The position numbers were made by a program, and so were the translations under genes. Shown in pieces: positions 8,542 through 17,702 of a stretch of 64,000 nt of DNA; the stretch's first letter is position 1, and each line of letters opens with the position of its first letter. This DNA comes from Candidatus Sericytochromatia bacterium (GTDB lineage Bacteria; Cyanobacteriota; Sericytochromatia; UBA7694): the NCBI GenBank assembly GCA_018780035.1, contig JADMKE010000013.1, forward strand, positions 1-64,000. The letters are read 5' to 3'. A model generated the notes under the pieces. The model did not search any database and was not told where the DNA came from. It saw nothing but the letters and a program-made list of their open reading frames with translations.

Positions 8542-9207
8542 TTAACGAATAATGCTGGTAAAGCTGCGGCTTTCGTCTTGAATGGATTCAAGCAGACGCA
8601 CCAAGAGCTGAACAGAGGCGCTGATACGGCTCATTTCGTCCTGGGCGCGGGCCAAGGTCGCGCCTTCTTTGGCTTTGAAGGTAATACGGCCCACTGGACG
8701 GGCGTAGTGAGCAATGCTGATCGGGCTCGGCACAGCTGCCAAACCGGTCCCGCCGAACGGCGCACCCGTATTGGCCACACGCCACTGACCGGTACCACCG
8801 GGCTGAGCGTGGACAAGACTGTCATACACAACCCCATCTGATTTCACAATAAAGCGGGGGGTGGATTGCAATTGGGCAGAACCACCGGCACTGGGATCTT
8901 CAATCATGATCTCTTTGCCAGAACCGTCGGTGACCACATAGCGGGGACCATCAGCCGTTGAAATTTGTTTAACGGCAACCGGGTCACCATCAATCCCGTT
9001 GTTGAGACTGACATAACCTTCTGCGTCTGCGTCAGTGATACGCCGGGCCAAACCATTGGTGTTGCCAATCGCACCGCCAAACATCGGGCGGGTGGGATCA
9101 TCCAGGTCGATGGCGGTGGAAAAGAATAAATTATCAGCGGCTTTCAGCTGGGAATCAAATCCCACACCTACAGCCAGGAGCAAGTTGCCAACGGAAAGGG
9201 TTGCCAT
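8542..9207 (-). CDS. Hypothetical protein
   Basis: I do not recognise this 221-residue protein. It starts with a short hydrophobic stretch (LSVGNLLLAVGVGF) that is too weak for a confident signal peptide. A Gly/Asp/Thr-rich central region with beta-strand character follows, and an amphipathic C-terminal helix (LARAQDEMSRISASVQLLVRLLESIQDE) that could form a coiled coil. The overall look (short N-terminal helix, variable beta middle, C-terminal helix) is faintly like flagellin- or phage-type structural subunits, but no motif supports that. A GAGGT ribosome binding site precedes the ATG. It is convergent with ung and transcribed alone. Confidence 0.75.
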   Translation of the reverse strand: MATLSVGNLLLAVGVGFDSQLKAADNLFFSTAIDLDDPTRPMFGGAIGNTNGLARRITDADAEGYVSLNNGIDGDPVAVKQISTADGPRYVVTDGSGKEIMIEDPSAGGSAQLQSTPRFIVKSDGVVYDSLVHAQPGGTGQWRVANTGAPFGGTGLAAVPSPISIAHYARPVGRITFKAKEGATLARAQDEMSRISASVQLLVRLLESIQDESRSFTSIIR

Positions 9208-9333
9208 GGTGTATCTACCTCATTACAGATATACGTATCCGTTTCGGATTGTCGAAAGAAAAGCATTCAACTTGTTTGGGCCATTTCATATTTAACAGAG
9301 TTTTAATGAAATGGCCCAATGGATAACAAGCTT

Positions 9334-10308
9334 TTAATTATTGCTGGCTTTGATCTGTTTCACAGCTTCGGTCAGCTGCGGCAGAATCTCAAAGACATCA
9401 CCCACCAAACCGTAGGTGGCCGCTTTAAAAATCGGCGCATCGGGATCGGTGTTGATCGCCACAATATTCTTTGAAGAAGACATGCCAGCCAAATGCTGCA
9501 TAGCACCCGAGACGGCACAGGCCACGTAGAGCGTGGGGCTGACAGTTTTGCCAGTCTGCCCAACTTGCTCACCATGGGGACGCCAACCGGCATCCACCAC
9601 GGCACGCGAGGCGCCAACAGCACCGCCCATAGCGTTGGCCAACGCTTCCACAAGGTGGAAATTTTCTGGGCCTTTAAAGCCACGGCCACCGGTGACCACG
9701 ATATCCGCTTCAGCCACGTCGAGTTTGCCTGCGTCGGCTTTTTCGACAGACACCACTTTGGCGCGGATGTCTGCATCACTCAAATTGACAGCAAAGCTCA
9801 TCACTTCTGCCGAGCGAGACTCATCAGGCGCAGCCACGGGGGTCACATTGGGGCGCAAGCTCACCAAGGCTTTGCCCTGAATCGAGACTTTGGCATAGGC
9901 TTTGCCGGCATACATCGGGCGAACAGCGACAAATTTGCTGCCATCATGGCTCAATTCAATCGCGTCGGAGATCAATCCAGCATCCAGGCGGGCAGACAGG
10001 CGGGGAGCCAGGTCTTTGCCATTGGAAGAGGCGGCAAAGAGAACCAGATCGGGCTGAATTTGGTCGACCATGTCTTTGATGACTTTGGTATAACCATCGG
10101 TCGTGTAGTGTTCCAGCAGATCGTGTTCAGCCACGAGCACTTTGTGAGCGCCATAATGGCCCAAACGGGCGGCTTGACCAGCCACGCCTTTGCCAATCAG
10201 GGCTGCGGTAATCGAAGAGCCATTCAGGGCTTTGGCCTGAGAGAGCATTTCCAAACTGGTTTTACGGAGAGTTCCGTCTTTGGTTTCGGCAATGACTAAA
10301 ATATTCAT
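9334..10308 (-). CDS. etfA: Electron transfer flavoprotein, alpha subunit
   Basis: EtfA and EtfB form the FAD-containing heterodimer that passes electrons from acyl-CoA or other dehydrogenases to the respiratory chain. The N-terminal Rossmann-like domain starts [11 protein letters not shown]. The C-terminal FAD-binding domain is complete, with [14 protein letters not shown], the [29 protein letters not shown] signature, the GAMQHLAGM segment, and [19 protein letters not shown] at the end. At 324 residues it is full length. The start has an AAAGGAG site. It lies 18 bp downstream of etfB in the same operon. No partner dehydrogenase or ETF-quinone oxidoreductase gene is nearby, and nothing here points to a bifurcating type. 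Confidence 0.96.
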   Translation of the reverse strand: MNILVIAETKDGTLRKTSLEMLSQAKALNGSSITAALIGKGVAGQAARLGHYGAHKVLVAEHDLLEHYTTDGYTKVIKDMVDQIQPDLVLFAASSNGKDLAPRLSARLDAGLISDAIELSHDGSKFVAVRPMYAGKAYAKVSIQGKALVSLRPNVTPVAAPDESRSAEVMSFAVNLSDADIRAKVVSVEKADAGKLDVAEADIVVTGGRGFKGPENFHLVEALANAMGGAVGASRAVVDAGWRPHGEQVGQTGKTVSPTLYVACAVSGAMQHLAGMSSSKNIVAINTDPDAPIFKAATYGLVGDVFEILPQLTEAVKQIKASNN

Positions 10309-10326
10309 AATTAATGCTCCTTTGCC

Positions 10327-11082
10327 TTAAATAACCTTGATTTCTTCGTGCAGGGCTTTGACCAGCTCTGCAACACTGCCAACAATCTTGCCTGCCGGAC
10401 GGGCCGGGGGCAGACGCAGCTCTTCAAGCACTACGCGGGGAGTCAGATCGACCCCCAGTTCAGCAGCCTTGAGCTCAGTGATCTCTTTTTTACGGGCTTT
10501 GAGAATCCCCTTCATCGAAGGATAACGGGGCTCGTTGAGACCTTTTTGAGCCGTGATCAATGCGGGCAGGCGGGATTCAACCACTTGGGTGCCGCCTTCA
10601 ATGGTACGGGAAGCTTTGATCTGTTCGCCGTTGATTTCCAATTTGATTACCAGTGAAATCTGGGGCACATTCAGAAATTCAGCAACCAGGGAGCCAATTT
10701 GCAGGGCATCGTCATCAATGGCTTGACGGCCACAGAAAACGAGATCATATTTTTTGCCTTCCAACGCTTTGGCGATCAGCTTGGCGGTGGTCAGGGAATC
10801 CAGCTGAGAAGGGGCACCTTCATACACCACATGAATGGCTTCATCAGCCCCCATGGCCAAGCCAGTGCGCAGGGCTTCTTTGGCAGATTCGGGTCCAACA
10901 GTCAGCACGGTAACGGTGCCATCGCCCGCTTCTTTGAGCTTCAGGGCTTCTTCAATGGCAAATTCGTCATAGGGACTGACAATATAGGTAATACCATCAC
11001 GGACAATATCTTTGCCCGAGGGGTCAATTTGAATGACGGTCGTTGTATCGGGAACTTGTTTGATGCAAACGATGATATCCAT
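10327..11082 (-). CDS. etfB: Electron transfer flavoprotein, beta subunit
   Basis: This is the partner of EtfA. The start at 11082 is chosen because it gives the conserved MDIIVCIKQVPDT opening and is preceded by a near-perfect AAGGAGGAG site; upstream in-frame starts add 45 unrelated residues. The DEFAIEEALKLKE, VGPESAKEALRTGLAMGADEAIHV and FCGRQAIDDDALQIG (nucleotide-binding loop) motifs are all present, as is the SRLPALITAQKGLNEPRYPSMKGI segment. At 251 residues it is normal length. It is the first gene of the etfBA operon, with a good promoter 31-59 bp upstream. Confidence 0.96.
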   Translation of the reverse strand: MDIIVCIKQVPDTTTVIQIDPSGKDIVRDGITYIVSPYDEFAIEEALKLKEAGDGTVTVLTVGPESAKEALRTGLAMGADEAIHVVYEGAPSQLDSLTTAKLIAKALEGKKYDLVFCGRQAIDDDALQIGSLVAEFLNVPQISLVIKLEINGEQIKASRTIEGGTQVVESRLPALITAQKGLNEPRYPSMKGILKARKKEITELKAAELGVDLTPRVVLEELRLPPARPAGKIVGSVAELVKALHEEIKVI

Positions 11083-11112
11083 TCGTCTCCTCCTTGAAAA
11101 TATACACATTGC

Positions 11113-11141
11113 ATCATACCACTGGGCAAAGGTTAAGACAA
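11113..11141 (-). promoter_or_regulatory. Candidate promoter of etfBA
   Basis: On the minus strand a TTGTCT -35 box (11136-11141) and a TATGAT -10 box (11113-11118) are exactly 17 bp apart, followed by the etfB ribosome binding site. Confidence 0.55.
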
Positions 11142-11178
11142 TCTTATATTTACTTAAAATCAGCAAAAAAAGCACGAA

Positions 11179-11207
11179 TTCAAATTCCCCTGCGTCCATG
11201 CTAAAAT
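11179..11207 (+). promoter_or_regulatory. Possible promoter of rarA
   Basis: TTCAAA (11179-11184) and TAAAAT (11202-11207) are 17 bp apart, 31 bp before the rarA start. The -35 match is weak. Confidence 0.3.
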
Positions 11208-11237
11208 ACGCATACATACAGACTGGAGCCGTGTTTT

Positions 11238-12569
11238 ATGACCCACTCTCCCCCACTGACGCCTTTGGCCGAACGCATGCGCCCGCAAACGGCAATGGCT
11301 TTTATTGGCCAAAGCCACCTGATGTCCAGCGCTGCCCCCTTACAAGAGATCCTCAGTACGGGCCAACTCACCTCATTGATCTTTTGGGGTCCACCGGGCT
11401 GTGGTAAAACCACCTTGGCCCGTCTGATCGCCCAGAGTTTAGACGTTGCTTTTTTTGAATTGAGTGCAGTCTCAGCAGGAGTCAAAGAAATTCGCCAAGT
11501 GATTGAACAAGCAAAAGCCAATCAAAGCGGTCTTTTTGCCAAACCCACACTGCTCTTTATTGACGAAATCCACCGCTTCAATAAATCCCAACAGGACGCC
11601 CTTTTGCACAGTGTTGAAACTGGCGAGGTTTTTTTGATCGGGGCGACCACCGAAAACCCCTCTTTTGAAGTCAATCCGGCCCTGATCTCCCGCTGTCAGG
11701 TCTATACGCTGCAGCCCCACAGCCCGGCAGAGTTGGCAAATATTCTCGAAAGGGCCCTCAGAGAAGATGTCTGGCTCAAACAATTCCAGATCGACTTTGA
11801 AGACCGGGATTTGCTCTTTCAATATGCCGGAGGAGATGCCCGTATTCTGCTCAACCGCCTGGAATTGGCAGTTAAAATCGCTTCCCGTTCAGGCCAAAGT
11901 GAGTTGAATCTCGACAAGGCCCTGTTGCAGCGGGTCTTTCAAAACCCAACCCTCAAATACGATCACAGCGGTGAAGAACACTATAATTTGATTTCAGCCC
12001 TGATCAAAAGTGTCAGGGGCTCTGACCCGGATGGGGCCGTCTATTGGCTGGCCCGAATGCTGGAAGGCGGCGAAGATCCGCTTTTTATTGCCCGTCGTCT
12101 GCTGATTCTGGCCAGCGAAGATGTGGGCAATGCCGAACCCTACGCCCTCTCACTGGCCAATGCCTGTTTTCAATCGGTACACGTGATTGGCATGCCCGAG
12201 GCCCGGATTTTATTGGCCCAAGTGACGACGTATTTGGCGGCCTGCCCGAAAAGCAATGCGGCTTATGTCGCCATCGAAGCGGCCCGCAAGGATGTCAAAA
12301 AGTATATGCACCTGCCTGTGCCACTGCATTTGCGCAATGCCCCCACCACCCTGATGAAAGACCTGGGTTATGGCCAAGAGTATCAATACAGCCACGATCA
12401 GCCTGAACATTTCAGCCAGCAACAATACCTGCCCGATCAATTGCGCAAGCGCAACTACTATAACCCCACCCAGCAGGGCAAAGAAAAAAACCTGCGCCGC
12501 CATTTGCAAAACCTCTGGCCAGAACGCTACCCTGAACACGCTCAAAAACAGGAACCAGAGCAGGAATAG
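11238..12569 (+). CDS. rarA: Replication-associated recombination protein RarA (MgsA)
   Basis: RarA is an AAA+ ATPase of the clamp-loader clade that acts at stalled replication forks. The sequence has the N-terminal PLAERMRPQ motif, Walker [12 protein letters not shown], Walker [17 protein letters not shown], sensor 1 ([19 protein letters not shown]) with the Arg finger, and the C-terminal tetramerisation domain ([34 protein letters not shown]). At 443 residues it is the normal length. It ends in a charged low-complexity tail. It diverges from etfBA. A lipoprotein gene follows after about 105 bp with its own -10-like elements. Confidence 0.96.
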   Translation: MTHSPPLTPLAERMRPQTAMAFIGQSHLMSSAAPLQEILSTGQLTSLIFWGPPGCGKTTLARLIAQSLDVAFFELSAVSAGVKEIRQVIEQAKANQSGLFAKPTLLFIDEIHRFNKSQQDALLHSVETGEVFLIGATTENPSFEVNPALISRCQVYTLQPHSPAELANILERALREDVWLKQFQIDFEDRDLLFQYAGGDARILLNRLELAVKIASRSGQSELNLDKALLQRVFQNPTLKYDHSGEEHYNLISALIKSVRGSDPDGAVYWLARMLEGGEDPLFIARRLLILASEDVGNAEPYALSLANACFQSVHVIGMPEARILLAQVTTYLAACPKSNAAYVAIEAARKDVKKYMHLPVPLHLRNAPTTLMKDLGYGQEYQYSHDQPEHFSQQQYLPDQLRKRNYYNPTQQGKEKNLRRHLQNLWPERYPEHAQKQEPEQE

Positions 12570-12619
12570 AACACATTTTGCATGTGCCCCAGCGCACGCC
12601 AAACGCGGCAAAGTTCCCC

Positions 12620-12635
12620 TATAATCGCCTATAAT
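12620..12635 (+). promoter_or_regulatory. Two overlapping-spacing TATAAT -10 boxes
   Basis: Perfect TATAAT hexamers occur at 12620-12625 and 12630-12635, 40-55 bp before the lipoprotein start at 12675. No good -35 box is seen for either. Confidence 0.35.
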
Positions 12636-12674
12636 GGTAGAGATTATTTTTTGATGGTGCAAAGGATGCTTGGT

Positions 12675-15305
12675 ATGAAACACATTTCTCACTCTTTATT
12701 GACAGCCCTGGCTGGGGCTGCGTTTTTGCTGACAACGGGATGTCAAGAACAAAATACCTTAATCGCCCGTTCCAAAGGCGCTTTGAGTTTTACTGTGGCT
12801 TGGCCCAAAGCCCCTTCCGCGACTCAATCAGGTTTTGTGATCCAGGCCATTCCCGAGCAAACCCAAAAAATTAATCTGCGAATTGAAGGCGAAGGCTTGG
12901 CTGCGCCGATCGAGCGGAGTGTGACCCGCGATGCCGGAGAAAGCAGCGACAGTCTGCGAATTGATCTGCCAACAGGCCGCAAAGTGGTCAAAGTAGAGGC
13001 TTTCGACGCCAAAGGCCAAGCCCTGGCCGTGGACGTTCGCAGCGTGGTGATCGTGGGCGGCCAAACCCAGCGCTTGGAAATGACCCTCCAACCCCTGGGT
13101 GTGCCTACCCCAAGCCCAGAAGCCACATTGATTCCGGTTCTGCCCCCCGGAACCCCACCCGCAGCCGGCACAAATAATGGTGCCCCCTCACCCACGGGCC
13201 TCCTGCCGATTCCCCTGTCACCCCCGACAAACACCACGCTGCCGCCCTCTTCGGCACCGATCGCCCCGCTGCCAGCCCCAGTACCTGTCGCACAGCCAAT
13301 CCCCATCAACCCCGCTCCCACCAACACAAACACCAATACCAGTAGTTCTTCCAGTTCAAGCAGTTCTTCTTCATCCAGCTCCAGTTCTTCCGAAAGCGCA
13401 GTGGTGCCAACAATAACCGGTTTTACCCCCAGCAGCGGATTGGTGGGGGCCACAGTCACCTTGACGGGCACCCAATTCAATAAAGTCACAGGGGTTGCCT
13501 TTAACGGGACAAGCGCTTTGTTCACGATTGTCAGCGATACCCAGCTCACCGCCACCGTTCCCAACGGGGCCACAACGGGTGGAATCAGTTTGAGCACCGG
13601 AGCCGCCAGTGCCTCTAGCTCAACCTTTACGGTCAATACCCAGGTCGAGAATCTGCGCATTCAAGAAGTGGCAGCTGTCGTGGACAGCAACGAAACCCAA
13701 TACATTGATATCAAAAACACGGGCACCACGGCTGTCAATGCCAGTGGTTTGAGTCTGTATTACACCCACAACCCGGCGGGAACCCCTACCACCAAAAACT
13801 TTATCATCCCCACCACCCCTCCGCTTGCACCGGGAGCCATTTTAACCGTTTGGATTAACCAAAACGGCAGCAACAATGCCAATAATGTCTATACGGGCAC
13901 CTTGAATTACGCCAAATTGACCTACGATCCGGCCCAGGTTTCAGAGGTATTTTTGTGCAAAGCCACCCCCTGCACCAGCACCAATATTTTGACCTACATG
14001 GCCTTTGGCACACCCGCTGCTGGGGCCAATTTGGCTTTGGCCACAGGCGCAGTGCCAGCACTCTGGACAGGCAACCCACGCTCTTTGAGCAATACCACCC
14101 AGGCCATTTTGAATGGCAATATACATCCAGGTGATGGCGGCGCAGGGTTTGGCATTCAAGTGCCAACCTCTATCACCGCTTTCACAGCAGGTGAACCCGT
14201 TGTGATTTTTGACGCCACCACAGGCTTAAAATACAGTTCAACGATTGCAGCAGCAGCTCCTGCAGGTGTCAACGACATTCAGATCACCACCATGCCCAAA
14301 GCCACGATCAGCGCCAGCAATACCGGCGATGGGGCCCTCTCGGGCAATATTCTGATTAACAGTCTCGGCGGATTGGTCAACAATGCCAAGGTCAAAATCA
14401 GAGGAGAAGTCATTCCTATCACATCGATATCGGGCAATAGTTTGGCGCTCCAGGTGCCTGTCAAACGCAATGCCGATCCCTCAAATGCCGGTGGCGGCTT
14501 CAATGAAGAAATCATTTTTTCGGGCGCTCCCGCCATTCCCGCCAATCAAACCTATGCTGTCAACGATTTGGTCAAACTCAAAACCACGCCAGCGGCGGAA
14601 CCCGGCGATGCCCAAATTCGCACAGTGACCACAACCTCTGTCAATGGCATTAAAATCAACAGTGCCTTCGCCACTCTGGGTTTTTCCGCAAGCAATACAG
14701 GTTCAGGCAATACCGAACCCGTGACCATGGCCAGCTTGCCAGGCGGGTTTGCGACGGGACAAAGATGGGGAGGTAAAAGCAATCTCTTTTTTACAGTTGT
14801 AGGTAGTGGCACACCCACAGCCACCAGCGTCTTGTTTGACCGGGACTTTGTCAATTGCAACATTCCGGGTACCACCGGCAATGGCACCATCGGCACCCCA
14901 GTGGTCACTGCAGCCTGTGCAGGCAGCAGCGTCAATTTGGGCGTGGGTGATATTGTCAAAGTCAACGATGGTGGCACACCTGTTCTGCGCACGATTCAAA
15001 GTTTAACTGGTAGTACTGCACTTGGGTATTCACTGGTCTTTACCACAGCACTGACCGCCGCACCGAACCCCGGAACGCCTGTCAAAGGCACCCCTCAAGG
15101 AGGGAGTATGGAGTTTGTGCCCTATACCCAGTTAATCACCCCCTTTGATGTCGATAGTGTGCTGGTGATCCCCCGCAGCGGCGATATCAAACTGGTTCCC
15201 CAGGGTTCAGGCAGCGCCTTTATCAAAAAACAGGCACTCAAACTGGGAACCTGTGGAAGCACTCCCGATGCCTCCTGCTTTAATTTTGGCACTTTGAGCC
15301 ACTAA
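12675..15305 (+). CDS. Large TIG/lamin-tail-like lipoprotein
   Basis: The ATG at 12675 has an AAAGGA site 8 bp upstream and gives a clean lipoprotein signal (lipobox LLTTGC); upstream in-frame starts would bury the signal. The mature protein has a beta-rich N-terminal domain (about residues 25-150), a Pro/Thr/Ala-rich linker, a run of about 17 Ser, then an IPT/TIG-type Ig fold (VPTITGFTPSSGLVGATVTLTGTQF, about 245-325). A region resembling a lamin-tail domain follows (LRIQEVAAVVDSNETQYIDIKNTG), then about 500 residues of Gly/Thr/Asn-rich beta structure with several paired Cys near the end. It is probably exposed at the cell surface; ligand unknown. TIG domains are often used for binding or spacing. 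It is not close to the lipoprotein array at 41-58 kb, though it shares the general style of lipobox plus low-complexity linker. Confidence 0.82.
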   Translation: MKHISHSLLTALAGAAFLLTTGCQEQNTLIARSKGALSFTVAWPKAPSATQSGFVIQAIPEQTQKINLRIEGEGLAAPIERSVTRDAGESSDSLRIDLPTGRKVVKVEAFDAKGQALAVDVRSVVIVGGQTQRLEMTLQPLGVPTPSPEATLIPVLPPGTPPAAGTNNGAPSPTGLLPIPLSPPTNTTLPPSSAPIAPLPAPVPVAQPIPINPAPTNTNTNTSSSSSSSSSSSSSSSSSESAVVPTITGFTPSSGLVGATVTLTGTQFNKVTGVAFNGTSALFTIVSDTQLTATVPNGATTGGISLSTGAASASSSTFTVNTQVENLRIQEVAAVVDSNETQYIDIKNTGTTAVNASGLSLYYTHNPAGTPTTKNFIIPTTPPLAPGAILTVWINQNGSNNANNVYTGTLNYAKLTYDPAQVSEVFLCKATPCTSTNILTYMAFGTPAAGANLALATGAVPALWTGNPRSLSNTTQAILNGNIHPGDGGAGFGIQVPTSITAFTAGEPVVIFDATTGLKYSSTIAAAAPAGVNDIQITTMPKATISASNTGDGALSGNILINSLGGLVNNAKVKIRGEVIPITSISGNSLALQVPVKRNADPSNAGGGFNEEIIFSGAPAIPANQTYAVNDLVKLKTTPAAEPGDAQIRTVTTTSVNGIKINSAFATLGFSASNTGSGNTEPVTMASLPGGFATGQRWGGKSNLFFTVVGSGTPTATSVLFDRDFVNCNIPGTTGNGTIGTPVVTAACAGSSVNLGVGDIVKVNDGGTPVLRTIQSLTGSTALGYSLVFTTALTAAPNPGTPVKGTPQGGSMEFVPYTQLITPFDVDSVLVIPRSGDIKLVPQGSGSAFIKKQALKLGTCGSTPDASCFNFGTLSH

Positions 15306-15484
15306 ATTCAAAAGCGGTCGAAAGTAGGCTCTCATCGGCTCTTGGGGAAGAATGTTATCCCAAGAGCGGATCATTCAGTTTTAAATCCAGACAAAATACT
15401 CTGCTTTTCAGTTTGGGAAATATGGTAAGCTGTCTCCCAGATTAAAAGTAAAACAATAGAAACAAAGAGGCCAAAAGTATTGCC

Positions 15485-16693
15485 ATGATTCAGCACGGAC
15501 TGTTCACCTCAGAATCAGTAAGTGAAGGGCATCCCGACAAGATGTGCGACCAAATTTCAGACGCCGTTCTGGATGCCATTTTACAAGCAGATCCCGCTGG
15601 ACGTGTGGCCTGCGAATGCCTTACCACCACTGGCTTGGTTGTCGTTTCGGGCGAAATTACCACCACCACCTATGTGGATATCCCCGAACTGGCCCGGCAG
15701 GTGATCCGTGAAATTGGCTATACCGGTGGTGGCATGGGTTTTGGTGCTGACGATTGCAGCGTAATTACCGCCATCAACCGCCAATCTCCAGACATCGCCA
15801 ATGCCGTCGATACCGCCCTCGAAGTGCGAGACAGTTCTCTCGAAGACGAATTTGATCGCATTGGCGCTGGGGATCAGGGCCTGATGTTTGGCTATGCCTG
15901 CAACGAAACCCCCGAATTGATGCCGATGCCGATCACCCTCTCCCACAAACTCATGCAGCGCACCAGCCATTTGCGCAAACAGGGTGCCTTGACCTATTTG
16001 CGTCCCGACGCAAAATCCCAGGTGACTGTGGAATACAAAGATGGCAAACCCCACCGGGTCGATACCATTGTGATCTCGACCCAACACGCCCCCGAAATTG
16101 AAGGCATCACCGATACCAAAGCCATTCAAGATCGCATCAGCCGCGATTTACAAGAACATGTTATTCCCTGGGTGGTGCCCGAACATCTGCTGCTTAATAC
16201 CCGCATTCTGATCAATCCCTCGGGCCGCTTTGTGATTGGGGGCCCCGTCGGCGACGCTGGCTTGACCGGCCGCAAAATCATTGTCGATACCTATGGCGGT
16301 TATGCACCCCACGGCGGCGGCGCGTTTTCGGGTAAAGATCCGACCAAAGTGGATCGCTCTGCCAGTTATGCTGCCCGTTATGTCGCCAAAAATGTGGTGG
16401 CGGGTGGTTTGGCCAGCCATTGCCAGGTGCAATTGAGTTATGCCATTGGGGTGGCCCGTCCCGTATCTGTTCGGGTAGATACCTTCGGCACAGGCAAAAT
16501 TTCGGATCAACAAATCCAAGAATTGGTGGCCCAACATTTTGAACTGCGCCCGGCTGGAATTATTCACAGCCTCAATCTGCGCCGTCCAATTTACCGTCAA
16601 ACAGCCAGTTACGGCCATTTTGGCCGCGATGATCTGGATCTCCCTTGGGAACATACCAATAAAGCCGAAATTTTAGCCCAAGCCCTTCACTAG
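15485..16693 (+). CDS. metK: S-adenosylmethionine synthase
   Basis: MetK makes S-adenosylmethionine from methionine and ATP. The ATP-binding signature region ([21 protein letters not shown]), the GAGDQG motif, the [21 protein letters not shown] loop and the C-terminal [16 protein letters not shown] motif are all intact. The 402-residue length is normal. The protein begins [12 protein letters not shown]. The 180-bp leader upstream has no structure I can identify as a SAM riboswitch. It is transcribed in the same direction as the RAMP operon 145 bp downstream, which seems to have its own promoter. Confidence 0.97.
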   Translation: MIQHGLFTSESVSEGHPDKMCDQISDAVLDAILQADPAGRVACECLTTTGLVVVSGEITTTTYVDIPELARQVIREIGYTGGGMGFGADDCSVITAINRQSPDIANAVDTALEVRDSSLEDEFDRIGAGDQGLMFGYACNETPELMPMPITLSHKLMQRTSHLRKQGALTYLRPDAKSQVTVEYKDGKPHRVDTIVISTQHAPEIEGITDTKAIQDRISRDLQEHVIPWVVPEHLLLNTRILINPSGRFVIGGPVGDAGLTGRKIIVDTYGGYAPHGGGAFSGKDPTKVDRSASYAARYVAKNVVAGGLASHCQVQLSYAIGVARPVSVRVDTFGTGKISDQQIQELVAQHFELRPAGIIHSLNLRRPIYRQTASYGHFGRDDLDLPWEHTNKAEILAQALH

Positions 16694-16757
16694 GCAATTA
16701 TCCGGTTTTCAATAGCGCAGCTTGGACGCAGTCCCACGGCGGGCAGGGGTGTCTTTC

Positions 16758-16766
16758 TGTTATACT
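16758..16766 (+). promoter_or_regulatory. Extended -10 promoter of the RAMP operon
   Basis: TGTTATACT at 16758-16766 fits an extended -10 (TGn plus TATACT). No -35 box is visible at the right distance. It lies 72 bp before the cmr4 ATG. Confidence 0.4.
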
Positions 16767-16838
16767 GCAGTCGAAAGCACTGACTCAAAACAGGTTGAAC
16801 CCAGCCAGCGTTGAGTTGCCAAGAAAGGAAACCAGAAC

Positions 16839-17702
16839 ATGCCCGAGCAGCGCACCCTGCTCTTTCAGACCCTAACGAGCCTCCATGCAGGTACAGGCCA
16901 GCCCCGTGGCGCCCTGAAGAACCCCCTCTTGAGAGAAAGTGACACGCGCTGGCCTGTGGTTTCTGCCTCCACCGTCAAAGGTGCGCTGCGCAAACAAATG
17001 CGCGACGCACTCTACTCTCAATACGAAGCGAGTGACGATTGGAAAAACCAAGCCAATAGCGATCCCCAATTGCTGGAAGTCTTTGGCACCCAAGCTGAGA
17101 CCAGCCCCACGGCACTGACCTTTGGTCCTGCGCGCATTTTGGCCTTTCCCTTGCGTTCAGCTCATGGCATTTGGGGACTGATTACCTGCCCAAGCGCTTT
17201 GGCACAATTTGCCCAAAGCATCAGTCAGCCATTGCCAGAATTGCCCCAGCCCGAAAAAACTCAGGTTTTTTGTGATTCTGAAAGCCCTTTTTTAATTGAA
17301 AAAAAAGTGGTTATCCTGGAAGATATTGAACTCGGTTTTCAGGGAGCTTGGCCAGAGGGAATCCAATGGCTACAGGCACAATTGCCAGCAGAGTCAGAAT
17401 TGCAAAGCACCCTTTCAAACCGGTTGATGTTGGTCAGTGATACCTGTTTCAACCTGCTGGTACAAAGCAAAACTGAACTCTTTGACTTTCACACCCAGCC
17501 CAAAGAGAACAAACAGGCCCAACCTGTGGAGTTTTTGCCTGCAGAAACCCTGCTGTATACCCTGATCACCTCGGAACCGGCCCCACTCCAGACCCTGCTC
17601 AGCCAATGCCCCGAATACATTCATTTGGGTGCTTACCAATCGCTGGGGAAAGGCCTCTGTGCAGTGATACCGCTTAGCAAGGAGAAAACAGATCATGTCT
17701 GA
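16839..17702 (+). CDS. cmr4: Cmr4-like RAMP (Cas7 family) lacking the cleavage Asp
   Basis: Cmr4 forms the backbone of type III-B effector complexes, binding crRNA and cutting target RNA every 6 nt. The N-terminal Cas7 signature is clear: TLTSLHAGTG, then RGALKNPLLRESDTRWPVVSASTVKGALR, where a typical Cmr4 has GxxDxPIQRExxTGxPxIxGSSLKGxLR. A gapless comparison puts Lys27 where the catalytic Asp of the family sits (Asp26 in P. furiosus). The middle has the family pattern FGPARILAFPLRSAHGIWGLITCP, and the end (LGAYQSLGKGLCAV) resembles the C-terminal Gly-rich loop. At 287 residues it is normal size. It has an AAGGAA site, starts the operon, and overlaps cmr5 by 8 bp (ATGTCTGA). The RAMP assignment is firm; loss of target cleavage is an inference from one residue. 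Confidence 0.87.
   Translation: MPEQRTLLFQTLTSLHAGTGQPRGALKNPLLRESDTRWPVVSASTVKGALRKQMRDALYSQYEASDDWKNQANSDPQLLEVFGTQAETSPTALTFGPARILAFPLRSAHGIWGLITCPSALAQFAQSISQPLPELPQPEKTQVFCDSESPFLIEKKVVILEDIELGFQGAWPEGIQWLQAQLPAESELQSTLSNRLMLVSDTCFNLLVQSKTELFDFHTQPKENKQAQPVEFLPAETLLYTLITSEPAPLQTLLSQCPEYIHLGAYQSLGKGLCAVIPLSKEKTDHV

Noticed and set aside
15306-15484. SAM riboswitch upstream of metK
   Set aside because: I could not find the conserved helices or a terminator in the leader.
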